Positions 1 to 5,492 of a stretch of DNA of 9,782 bases are shown here, in pieces. A program made the translations under genes and the position numbers. The notes under the pieces are model-generated. The model saw only the letters and a list, made by a program, of their open reading frames with translations. It was not told where the DNA came from and did not search any database. Source of the stretch: an uncultured Slackia sp. Lineage in GTDB: Bacteria > Actinomycetota > Coriobacteriia > Coriobacteriales > Eggerthellaceae. Numbering within the stretch: the first letter of the stretch is position 1; each line of letters opens with the position of its first letter. Where the stretch lies: positions 1 through 9,782 of the forward strand of contig CALBLG010000065.1 in assembly GCA_937895975.1 (NCBI GenBank). Reading direction: 5' to 3'.

Positions 1-17
1 AATTCAGCACGGTGCAA

Positions 18-33
18 AAATTTGTACAAATTT
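18..33. promoter_or_regulatory. Perfect 16-bp palindrome, probable operator
   Basis: The sequence AAATTTGTACAAATTT equals its own reverse complement, with no mismatch and no spacer. It lies just upstream of the candidate promoter of the MFS gene, at roughly -58 to -43 from a start expected near 76. That position suits an activator or an upstream repressor site. The core TTGTACAA resembles sites bound by dimeric winged-helix regulators such as GntR/FadR-type proteins, but the family is a guess. No regulator gene is inside the window; it may lie to the left. Confidence 0.5.
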
Positions 34-41
34 AGGGTTTC

Positions 42-69
42 TTTTACCGTTACCTTCCCTTACTATACT
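42..69 (+). promoter_or_regulatory. Candidate sigma70-type promoter of the MFS gene
   Basis: TATACT at 64-69 matches the -10 consensus in five of six positions. A weak -35 (TTTTAC, 42-47) lies 16 bp upstream. Transcription would start near 76, giving a leader of about 27 nt that contains the AGAAGGG ribosome binding site at 91-97. The weak -35 next to the palindrome at 18-33 would fit activator-dependent transcription. Confidence 0.45.
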
Positions 70-102
70 GAAGGTTTATCAATTTTCGGCAGAAGGGTAG
101 CA

Positions 103-1326
103 ATGAGCACTCATTCTAAGGTCAAAGCTTCCGAAATGAAGCACTATTCGGGCAAGGCCGTTTTCTCGGCGGCCGTGGGCCACGCGCTCGACGGTTTGGA
201 TCTGATGATTCTCAGCTTCGCGCTTTCGGGCATCATGGCGACGTTCGCGGTGGACAACACCACGGCGGGCATGCTCACTTCCATCACGTTGGCGGGCGCC
301 TTCCTTGGTGGTTTGATTTTCGGAAAATTAGCTGATAAATATGGCCGAATTAAAGTTCTCACTTATTCGGTCATTTTTTTCGGCGTGTTCACCCTGGGCT
401 CTGCCTTCGCGCCGAGCTTTGAGGTAATGGCCCTCTGCCGCTTCCTTGCTGGCTTGGGCATTGGCGCTGAGTTTGGCCTGGGCATGGCCATTGCTTCTGA
501 AGTGTCGAGCCCCGAGAACCGCGCGAAATCTACGAGCGCCGTTGGCCTGGGCTTCCAGGTTGGCGTGCTGGTTGCGTCGCTGGCATCTGCCCCGGTTATC
601 GCTGCGTTTGGCTGGCGCGGCCTGTTCGTGGTGGGCTTTGTGCCGGCCATCATCGCCATCATCATCCGCGCGTTTGTTCCCGAGCCGCCGATTTATGAGG
701 AGCACAAGGCTTCCGGCAAAGATCACGGCAAGCTGCGCGACTTGTTCGCTACGCCCGAGCGCACCAAGTTCTCGATCATCATCATTATTCTGTGCACCGT
801 TCAGAATGCTGGCTACTTCGGAATTATGACGTGGCTGCCCAAGTACCTGAACTCCGAACTGGGCTTGAGCCTCACCTCTACGGGCATGTGGACGGCCGTT
901 ACGGTTCTGGGCATGATGATCGGCATTTCGGTATTCGGCTTCTTGGCCGACAAGGCCGGCCGCCGTCCCGCATTCTGGACGTTCCAGATTGGCGCCGCCG
1001 CGATGATCATCATCTATAGCCAGCTTACCGATCCCACGGCGCTGCTCATCGGCGGCTTCTTTATGGGCATGTTCGCTAACGGCATGATCGGCGGCTACGG
1101 CACGCTGATTGCCGAGCTGTTCCCGACCGAGATGCGTGGCACCGCGCAAACCGCGCTGTACAACGCTGGCCGCTTCATCGGCGGCGCGTCGGCTCCGGTG
1201 GTTATTCCTATCATCGCCGCCGGCCACGGCTTTGGCTTCGCCATCGGCTGCGTTGCCTGCATCTATGTGGTGGCCTTTATCGCGATGTTCTTCATCCCCG
1301 AAAAGAAGGGCTCGACGCTGGAATAG
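103..1326 (+). CDS. MFS transporter, aromatic acid:H+ symporter-like
   Basis: This is a 407-residue inner-membrane carrier of the major facilitator superfamily, with about twelve hydrophobic segments. ATG 103 is chosen because AGAAGGG ends 5 nt before it; the open frame runs back to 22 but has no comparable site there. Diagnostic motifs are DGLDLM in TM1 (residues 30-35), typical of the aromatic-acid/H+ symporter and metabolite/H+ symporter groups; motif A GKLADKYGR after TM2 (74-82); RFLAGLGIGAE in TM4 (from 113); a second motif A copy, GFLADKAGRR (279-288); and the terminal PEKKG, a variant of PETKG. The family imports organic acids, often aromatic, with protons; the actual substrate cannot be read from sequence. 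It uses GTT and GCT codons more freely than the genes downstream, which could mean high expression or a different origin. It stands alone, converging on the radical SAM gene. Sure of MFS, moderately sure of the subgroup. Confidence 0.9.
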   Translation: MSTHSKVKASEMKHYSGKAVFSAAVGHALDGLDLMILSFALSGIMATFAVDNTTAGMLTSITLAGAFLGGLIFGKLADKYGRIKVLTYSVIFFGVFTLGSAFAPSFEVMALCRFLAGLGIGAEFGLGMAIASEVSSPENRAKSTSAVGLGFQVGVLVASLASAPVIAAFGWRGLFVVGFVPAIIAIIIRAFVPEPPIYEEHKASGKDHGKLRDLFATPERTKFSIIIIILCTVQNAGYFGIMTWLPKYLNSELGLSLTSTGMWTAVTVLGMMIGISVFGFLADKAGRRPAFWTFQIGAAAMIIIYSQLTDPTALLIGGFFMGMFANGMIGGYGTLIAELFPTEMRGTAQTALYNAGRFIGGASAPVVIPIIAAGHGFGFAIGCVACIYVVAFIAMFFIPEKKGSTLE

Positions 1327-1334
1327 TCTATTTC

Positions 1335-1352
1335 GCCGGCCTAACGGCCGGT
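1335..1352. other. Small GC-rich hairpin after the MFS gene
   Basis: CCGGCC (1336-1341) and GGCCGG (1346-1351) form a six-pair stem around a TAAC loop, with a possible G-T closing pair outside. It begins 9 nt after the MFS stop codon. No T-run follows, so it is not a canonical intrinsic terminator by itself, but it could protect the mRNA 3' end or assist termination. Confidence 0.4.
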
Positions 1353-1369
1353 GATGCCCCTGACGCTGC

Positions 1370-1463
1370 AAAGGCCCCTGGCGGCGCATTTCAGGCTCAA
1401 GCTGCGGCTCGCGAAGTACGCGTCGCCTTGCTTTCGCCCGAACTGCACTTGCCGGGGGCCTTT
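1370..1463. other. Long-range inverted repeat in the convergent region
   Basis: The arm 1370-1382 pairs with 1451-1463 over 13 positions: twelve Watson-Crick pairs plus one T-G. The right arm runs straight into TTTT (1461-1464). The enclosed 68 nt is long for a terminator loop. On the plus strand the arms give a strong GC stem ending in T residues, which fits a terminator for the MFS gene if the interior folds on itself. It could also be a small structured RNA. Confidence 0.4.
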
Positions 1464-1485
1464 TCGCTGTCATTTGGTGCGAGTG

Positions 1486-1519
1486 CGGCAAAAAGGGGCA
1501 GGGGCTAAAATTTTTGCCG
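1486..1519 (-). terminator. Bidirectional-type terminator for the radical SAM gene
   Basis: CGGCAAAAA (1486-1494) and TTTTTGCCG (1511-1519) form a perfect nine-pair stem with a 16-nt loop. It lies 11 nt beyond the stop codon of the minus-strand gene that ends at 1530. The A-tract and T-tract in the arms make it look alike on both strands, so it can serve both converging transcripts. The GC part of the stem is short, so strength is uncertain. Confidence 0.5.
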
Positions 1520-1529
1520 GCCCTTGAAT

Positions 1530-2861
1530 TTACGCCGTTGCGGGCGAGCCTTCGCCGAAGAGCAGCTCGTGCTCGGGGCCGGTGAGGGCGGCGCGCGCTT
1601 GGTCGCGCAGGTTGTTCATGCCGCTGAGGAATTGGCGGTACATCACCAGGGTAAGGTAGCGGCCTTTTGTGGAGGGAATCAGACAGTCTTCGTTGTCGAC
1701 CTTGAATGCGCCATTCATGCGCATGAACGCCAGCTCGGCCGGCAAGCCTGCTTCGACGCTTTTGCCGAACAGCTTTTTGAACGCATGCTTGTCGAAGCGC
1801 AGGCGGTACAGTCCCAGCAGGAAGCAGTAGCGCATGTGGTCGTGCTCGCGCACGGGCATCTGGCCCATAAGCGACATATGGCCGCTTTCGATTGCCTCGT
1901 TGTACTCGCGAATGCTGAATGTGTTCACGTACAGCTTGCCGCTGAGGTATGAAATCGATCCCGAGCCAATGGCGGGATATTCGTCATAGCTTACCTGCAG
2001 CTCTTCGACGGGCAGCTCGTGGTCTTGTTTGCCTTCAGCGTTCAAGCGGTTGAACGTCCATACGGTTTCGCGCTTGAATGCGGGGTGCGCACCGCCGGCA
2101 AGCCCCTCGTCGAGCATCTGGTAAAACTTGAATTCGCGGTTGTAGTCCATGGTGCCCAGGCTCGACTCCATTTTGCGCGTGGTGGCGCTCGAGACGTACA
2201 ACGGGCTGAACGTGGTTTGGCGGCAACCGCATTGCTTGATTTTCTCGATGTCGTCGAGCAGAATCTCTTCGGTTTGCGACGGGAAGTTGAAGATCATGTC
2301 CACGTTCAGCGAATCGAAATGGTCGGCCGCGTTGTTGATGCGCTCGAAAATCTCGTCGCCCGAGCCATACTTCTTGCAGCGGTCCATCTGCGTCAGCAGC
2401 TTGTCGTTGAAGCTTTGCACGCCGACCGACAGGCGGTTCACTCGGCCCGAAAGCGCCGAAAGCCATGGGTCGACCAAATGGTTCGGGTTTGTTTCGCAGG
2501 CCACTTCTTTAATCGAGAAATTCTCGCCCGCCAAATCGATCGTCTTGCACAGCTCGTCGAGCATGATGGTTGGCGTGCCGCCGCCGAAATACAGGCTTTC
2601 GAAGTCGTAGCCCATGTCTTTCAGCATCAGCATCTCGCGGCGCAGATTCTCGAAATACGGGCGCGCCGTCGTCTCGCGGAACGGGTAGCGGTTGAAGCTG
2701 CAATACGGGCACAGCACCTCGCAAAACGGCACGTGCAGGTACAGCATATATTTGCGTCCAGGCTCGGGGCCCGGCAGGAATTTCTCATCGGTGGGGTCGA
2801 TGACGAGGTGATTTTTCGTGATGTTCTTCACGATTTTCGTGAGCATGCGTTCGCTCAGCAT
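1530..2861 (-). CDS. Radical SAM protein, HemW/HutW-like (coproporphyrinogen III oxidase family)
   Basis: This is a 443-residue cytoplasmic iron-sulfur enzyme. The start at 2861 is set by AAGGAG (2874-2869), 7 nt upstream on the minus strand; the frame is open back to 3113, but those 84 extra codons run into a hairpin repeat and look non-coding. The radical SAM signature YLHVPFC followed by CPYC gives Cys47, Cys51 and Cys54 (CxxxCxxC), which should hold the [4Fe-4S] cluster that cleaves S-adenosylmethionine. GGGTPT (94-98 region) and the ETNP and LSVGVQSF motifs that follow are typical of the HemN/HemW/HutW group. Members include HemN (heme synthesis), HemW (a heme chaperone) and ChuW/HutW (anaerobic heme breakdown). 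The residue after the third Cys is Ser rather than the Asp usual in HemN/HemW (CDF), so I would not call it hemN or hemW. No heme gene adjoins it. The superfamily is certain, the reaction is not. Confidence 0.88.
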   Translation of the reverse strand: MLSERMLTKIVKNITKNHLVIDPTDEKFLPGPEPGRKYMLYLHVPFCEVLCPYCSFNRYPFRETTARPYFENLRREMLMLKDMGYDFESLYFGGGTPTIMLDELCKTIDLAGENFSIKEVACETNPNHLVDPWLSALSGRVNRLSVGVQSFNDKLLTQMDRCKKYGSGDEIFERINNAADHFDSLNVDMIFNFPSQTEEILLDDIEKIKQCGCRQTTFSPLYVSSATTRKMESSLGTMDYNREFKFYQMLDEGLAGGAHPAFKRETVWTFNRLNAEGKQDHELPVEELQVSYDEYPAIGSGSISYLSGKLYVNTFSIREYNEAIESGHMSLMGQMPVREHDHMRYCFLLGLYRLRFDKHAFKKLFGKSVEAGLPAELAFMRMNGAFKVDNEDCLIPSTKGRYLTLVMYRQFLSGMNNLRDQARAALTGPEHELLFGEGSPATA

Positions 2862-2934
2862 AAAAGAGCTCCTTGTGTTTTGTTGTTCAATCGTGCTGGC
2901 CAATTTCGCGATACGGCCATGCGATACGTGAATT

Positions 2935-2992
2935 GCGCGCTCCAAGCCTCCCCAGGCTTCCCCAAGGGCGCGCATATTCGTATTCGAGAATA
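2935..2992 (-). other. Structured leader and dyad upstream of the radical SAM gene
   Basis: GCGCGC arms (2935-2940 and 2968-2973) enclose a second perfect hairpin, AAGCCT-CCCC-AGGCTT (2944-2959), 74 bp upstream of the start codon. Next to them a dyad TATTC-N8-GAATA (2975-2992) lies in an AT-rich patch that could hold the promoter. An 8-bp direct repeat GCGATACG (2908-2915, 2921-2928) is also nearby. This could be a folded 5' leader with an operator; no known riboswitch is recognised. Confidence 0.35.
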
Positions 2993-3086
2993 ATAACGCT
3001 CTTGCGCCTGCTTGTGCGCGAGAATGCAAGCGTTGCGGAAAGTTAATCCAGGGCATATGCGCGGCGGGTGATACGCGCGCGTTGTC

Positions 3087-3154
3087 TTTCGCAATGGCCG
3101 CATTTTTGACCACCGAAGCAATGGTGTTTGGTCAAAAATGCGGCCATTGCGAAA
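3087..3154. repeat. Hairpin repeat 1: perfect 26-bp inverted repeat
   Basis: Arms 3087-3112 and 3129-3154 are exact reverse complements over 26 bp, separated by 16 nt (3113-3128). The arm begins TTTCGCA and ends TTTTTGACCA. No T-run follows on either strand, so it is not a standard terminator. It lies between the minus-strand larE and radical SAM genes. A related element with the same 16-nt spacer sits 97 bp away (3252-3321). The pair looks like a dispersed palindromic repeat, comparable in layout to REPINs or small MITEs, but no transposase is present. Confidence 0.8.
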
Positions 3155-3251
3155 AAGTGGAGCGATTTGAAGCCATCCAACGCCGAATTTAGGGCCGATT
3201 TGGCTTGAATTTGAGAGACGCCAGGCAAAACGAGACTTGTTCCCCGTTCGC

Positions 3252-3321
3252 TTTTCGCACTAGCGATGTTTTTGGCCATGGGAAAGCGAGCGGATGGTCA
3301 AAATTGTCGCTAATGTGAAAA
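3252..3321. repeat. Hairpin repeat 2: diverged copy beside the larE stop
   Basis: Arms 3252-3278 and 3295-3321 pair at 21 of 27 positions around a 16-nt spacer (3279-3294). Aligned without gaps over 26 positions, its arms match the arm of repeat 1 at 19 and 20 positions; shared blocks are TTTC at one end, the core T-purine-GC (from the ninth position), and TTTTG-purine-CCA at the other. It ends 2 nt from the larE stop codon, so it lies in the larE 3' region and may stabilise that mRNA end. Its mismatches suggest it is older than repeat 1. Confidence 0.7.
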
Positions 3322-3323
3322 TC

Positions 3324-4175
3324 CTACAGCGTGCGGTTCAGACTGCCCGATGTATAGCCTTCGGCATCGATCGATACGTAGTCGAAACCGGCATTGCGAA
3401 TCTGCTGCGCCAAATTGGTCTTTGTGCACGCCTGCATAAGGGCGATGCGTTCGCTCGCGGGAACCTCGATGCGCGCAAGGTTGCCGTGCACGCGGCAGCG
3501 CACCTGAGGAAAGCCCGCGGCGATAAGGGCATCTTCGGCGGCTTCCGCTGCGGCAAGCTTTTCGGGCGTGATTTCGTCGTGGTAGGGAACGCGGCTCGCA
3601 AGGCATGCGTACGAGGGTTTGTCCCAGGTGGGAAGGCCCAGCGCACGCGAAAGCTCGCGCACGTCGGCTTTGCTCATGTCTGCTTTAAGGTATGGGCTTT
3701 CGACGGCAAGCTCGCCGAGCGCCTTCAAACCCGGGCGGTAGTCACCCAAATCGCTCGTGTTCGTGCCCTCGGCCACGTGATGGAAGCCGAGTTCGGCCGC
3801 CTTTGCCAAAATCGTGCCGAACAGCGCGGTTTTGCACAGGTAGCAGCGGTCGGGCGGGTTGGCGGCAAAGCCCTCGATGCTGAACGCGTCCACGTCGAGC
3901 ACGATGTGCCGAATGCCCTCGACCTGGCAGAACTCGACGGCCTCGCGCACCTCGCGTGCGGGCACCATGGACGCCTTCGCTGTGATCGCAATGGCGTTAT
4001 CGCCCAGCTCGTCGTGCGCGACTTTAAGCAACAGCGTTGAATCGACGCCGCTCGAGAAGGCGACGGCGACGTTGCCAAGCGCGCGAAGCTCGGCTTTAAG
4101 TGCCTCATATTTGGCGGCGAGCTCGGGCGCGAGCTCGCAAGCGGACGCGGAATTGCTGTGAATTGAAGCAGGCAT
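3324..4175 (-). CDS. larE: ATP-dependent sacrificial sulfur transferase LarE
   Basis: This is a 283-residue cytoplasmic PP-loop enzyme. In nickel-pincer nucleotide (NPN) synthesis LarE adenylates the carboxylates of the pyridinium precursor made by LarB and inserts sulfur, after which LarC inserts nickel; NPN serves lactate racemase LarA and relatives. The start at 4175 is preceded by AAAGGGGG, 5 nt away on the minus strand. The PP-loop SSGVDS is at 41-46. NPPDRCYLCK gives Cys111 and Cys114, and SYACLASR gives Cys191, which by position and context corresponds to the sulfur-donating cysteine of Lactobacillus LarE (Cys176). Having three cysteines matches LarE homologues that bind a [4Fe-4S] cluster and can turn over instead of sacrificing their own cysteine. 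No larB, larC or larA is in the window. It shares strand with the radical SAM gene, but 462 bp and two hairpins separate them. Confidence 0.88.
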   Translation of the reverse strand: MPASIHSNSASACELAPELAAKYEALKAELRALGNVAVAFSSGVDSTLLLKVAHDELGDNAIAITAKASMVPAREVREAVEFCQVEGIRHIVLDVDAFSIEGFAANPPDRCYLCKTALFGTILAKAAELGFHHVAEGTNTSDLGDYRPGLKALGELAVESPYLKADMSKADVRELSRALGLPTWDKPSYACLASRVPYHDEITPEKLAAAEAAEDALIAAGFPQVRCRVHGNLARIEVPASERIALMQACTKTNLAQQIRNAGFDYVSIDAEGYTSGSLNRTL

Positions 4176-4199
4176 GAATCCCCCTTTACGTATTGCTGG

Positions 4200-4229
4200 G
4201 GTGAACGGTATCACATGGAGTTGGCTCCA
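4200..4229 (-). promoter_or_regulatory. CRP-like dyad and adjacent palindrome in front of larE
   Basis: Read on the minus strand, 4215-4200 is TGTGA-TACCGT-TCACC, matching the CRP-family consensus TGTGA-N6-TCACA in nine of ten conserved positions. It ends 24 bp before the larE start codon, so a bound protein would probably block transcription or lie at its start. Directly beside it, 4216-4229 forms a five-pair hairpin (TGGAG-TTGG-CTCCA). A promoter is not obvious. The Crp/Fnr link is inferred from the motif alone. Confidence 0.4.
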
Positions 4230-4258
4230 ACCCAAGGTGTTTGATAGGTTGTTCATAA

Positions 4259-4579
4259 ATGGAGCAGCCGTTTCATGCATGCGGCAAACGCGCTTTGGCC
4301 TTCGTTTCCGTTTTGCTTTGCTCCATAACCGCCGAAAGGTCGCCAGCGGCGACCTTTCGGGAAGGGCCTTCGAAGTCGGGAGGGAGGAAGGCTTCGAAGG
4401 ACGCGCGCGGCCGGGAGGGAGGTGGCCACGCGCGCCGGGTTATCAAGCGATGACGGCCGGCTCCAAAGGGAAGGGAACGGGAATGCCGGCCGTGCTATCA
4501 CATCGTGCATCGCACGAATCGAGCGGCGGTTGCGCGATGGAAGGGTAGGTGCTCGCCGCGTCGATGAACTCATGATAGC
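4259..4579. other. Chain of hairpins with G/A-rich loops; possible structured RNA
   Basis: Almost the whole divergent intergenic region can fold. In order: ATGGAGCA/TGCTCCAT (4259-4266 with 4319-4326); a perfect 13-pair stem with a 3-nt loop (4332-4344, 4348-4360); CCTTCGAAG/CTTCGAAGG (4367-4375, 4392-4400); an 11-position stem with one mismatch (4402-4412, 4424-4434); ACGGCCGGC/GCCGGCCGT (4453-4461, 4485-4493); and GCTATCA/TGATAGC (4494-4500, 4573-4579) enclosing two smaller stems (4503-4517; 4523-4528 with 4554-4559). Loops of the third and fourth both contain GGGAGGGAGG, the fifth GGGAAGGGAACGGGA, and the last inner loop GGAAGGGTAGG. No convincing protein is encoded, no known RNA family is recognised, and the transcribed strand is unknown. 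Confidence 0.5.
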
Positions 4580-4610
4580 GGCGCCGTGCGTTGAAAATCC
4601 CATAAGGGCG

Positions 4611-4666
4611 CCTGATAAAAGCCTGAATAATTCTGAACAAAACCTTAAAATGGTAACGGCTATACA
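4611..4666 (+). promoter_or_regulatory. Four phased direct repeats and -10 before the response regulator
   Basis: CCTGATAA (4611), CCTGAATA (4622), TCTGAACA (4632) and CCTTAAAA (4643) start at intervals of 11, 10 and 11 bp, about one helical turn each. OmpR/VanR-type regulators bind such tandem half-sites as head-to-tail dimers. A possible -10, TATACA (4661-4666), follows 10 bp after the last repeat with no recognisable -35, as expected for a promoter activated by a protein bound over the -35 area. The likely binder is the regulator encoded at 4700, that is, autoregulation. This is inferred from spacing and position. Confidence 0.5.
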
Positions 4667-4699
4667 AGTGCGCCAAGCCCGCGTGTTAGGATTTCGCCC

Positions 4700-5419
4700 A
4701 TGGAAACGAACCAGACGAACATATTGGTATGCGACGACGAGGTCGAGGTCGCCGAACTGTTGAAGCATTTGCTCGAGCGCGAGGGCTTCGCGGTTACGTG
4801 CTGCCATTCGGGCGATGCCGCACTGAAAACGCTCGAAGCGCAGACTTTCGACCTGGCCATACTCGACATCATGATGCCTGGCACCGATGGCTTTGAGGTA
4901 TGCCGTCAGGTGCGTGCGGGCTCGGCTGGCGCGAACGCCGACATGCCTATCGTGTTTTTGTCGGCGAAAACCGAGGAATTCGACAAGGTGCTCGGCTTCA
5001 CGCTGGGCGCCGACGACTATGTGACCAAGCCGTTCAAGCCCCGCGAGCTGGTGGCGCGCATCAAGGCGCGTCTGCGCGGTCGCGTGGCGGCGCCCGTTGC
5101 GAACGACGTGCTGTCGGTGGGCGGCATCGAGCTCGACGAAACGAACCATTCCGCCAGTCTGCACGGCTGCGAGCTGTCGCTCACGCCGAAGGAATTCGAC
5201 TGCATGGCCGAGCTTCTGCGTGCGGGCGGCGCGCCAGTGTCGTCGAAAACCCTGTTCGAGAATGTGTGGAACGAGGAATACACCGCATCGTCGCACAACG
5301 CGGTGATGGTCTACATTCGTCGTTTGCGCAAAAAGCTCGCCGAGGTCGACTCGTCGGAAGAGCTTATCGAAACCGTGTGGGGCGTGGGCTACCGCATTCC
5401 CGAAAAGCGTCGCGGTTAG
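4700..5419 (+). CDS. Response regulator, OmpR/PhoB family, VanR-like
   Basis: This 239-residue cytoplasmic transcription factor has the standard length for the family. The receiver domain (about 7-120) has the acidic pair Asp12-Asp13, phosphoacceptor Asp56 in AILDIMMP, Ser88 and Lys110 (VTKPF), so it should accept a phosphate from the kinase encoded downstream. A DNA-binding winged helix follows (about 135-235), with SLTPKEFD, a recognition helix near AVMVYIRRLRKKL (201-213) and the closing WGVGYRI. ATG 4700 has a modest AGGA site (4688-4691) 8 nt upstream and begins exactly where the receiver domain should. The stop is 73 nt before the kinase start, so the two are very probably one transcript. 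Similarity to VanR reflects the subfamily and does not mean glycopeptide resistance: no vanH, vanA or vanX gene is nearby. Confidence 0.93.
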   Translation: METNQTNILVCDDEVEVAELLKHLLEREGFAVTCCHSGDAALKTLEAQTFDLAILDIMMPGTDGFEVCRQVRAGSAGANADMPIVFLSAKTEEFDKVLGFTLGADDYVTKPFKPRELVARIKARLRGRVAAPVANDVLSVGGIELDETNHSASLHGCELSLTPKEFDCMAELLRAGGAPVSSKTLFENVWNEEYTASSHNAVMVYIRRLRKKLAEVDSSEELIETVWGVGYRIPEKRRG

Positions 5420-5492
5420 CAGGCGAGCCATGGGGCTTACCACGCAACGCGGCCGGGGGCGCGCCGACGCTCTGGCGTCGAAGGAGGCATCC

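Noticed and set aside
328..1491. 387-codon minus-strand frame
   Set aside because: It is antisense to the MFS carrier, has no motif, and is Arg/His/Ala-rich.
2862..3113. 84-residue N-terminal extension of the radical SAM protein
   Set aside because: An AAGGAG site 7 nt before ATG 2861 sets the start. The extension includes part of hairpin repeat 1 and lacks family similarity.
3087..3154. Standard rho-independent terminator
   Set aside because: The stem is very long, but on neither strand is the 3' arm followed by a T-run; both sides continue as G/A-rich sequence.
3043..3279. 78-codon minus-strand frame containing CGHC near its end
   Set aside because: It starts inside hairpin repeat 2 and reads through hairpin repeat 1, so its sequence follows from the repeats; no good ribosome binding site is seen.
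3087..3321. CRISPR array
   Set aside because: The repeats are inverted pairs with 16-nt spacers and differ from each other. There are no direct repeats with regular unique spacers and no cas genes.
3294..4040. 248-codon plus-strand frame
   Set aside because: It is antisense to larE and begins in the right arm of hairpin repeat 2; larE has complete motifs.
5430..5492. Earlier ATG start for the kinase
   Set aside because: Only a weak ribosome binding site precedes it, whereas GTG 5493 has a full AAGGAGG at 5-nt spacing. It cannot be fully excluded.
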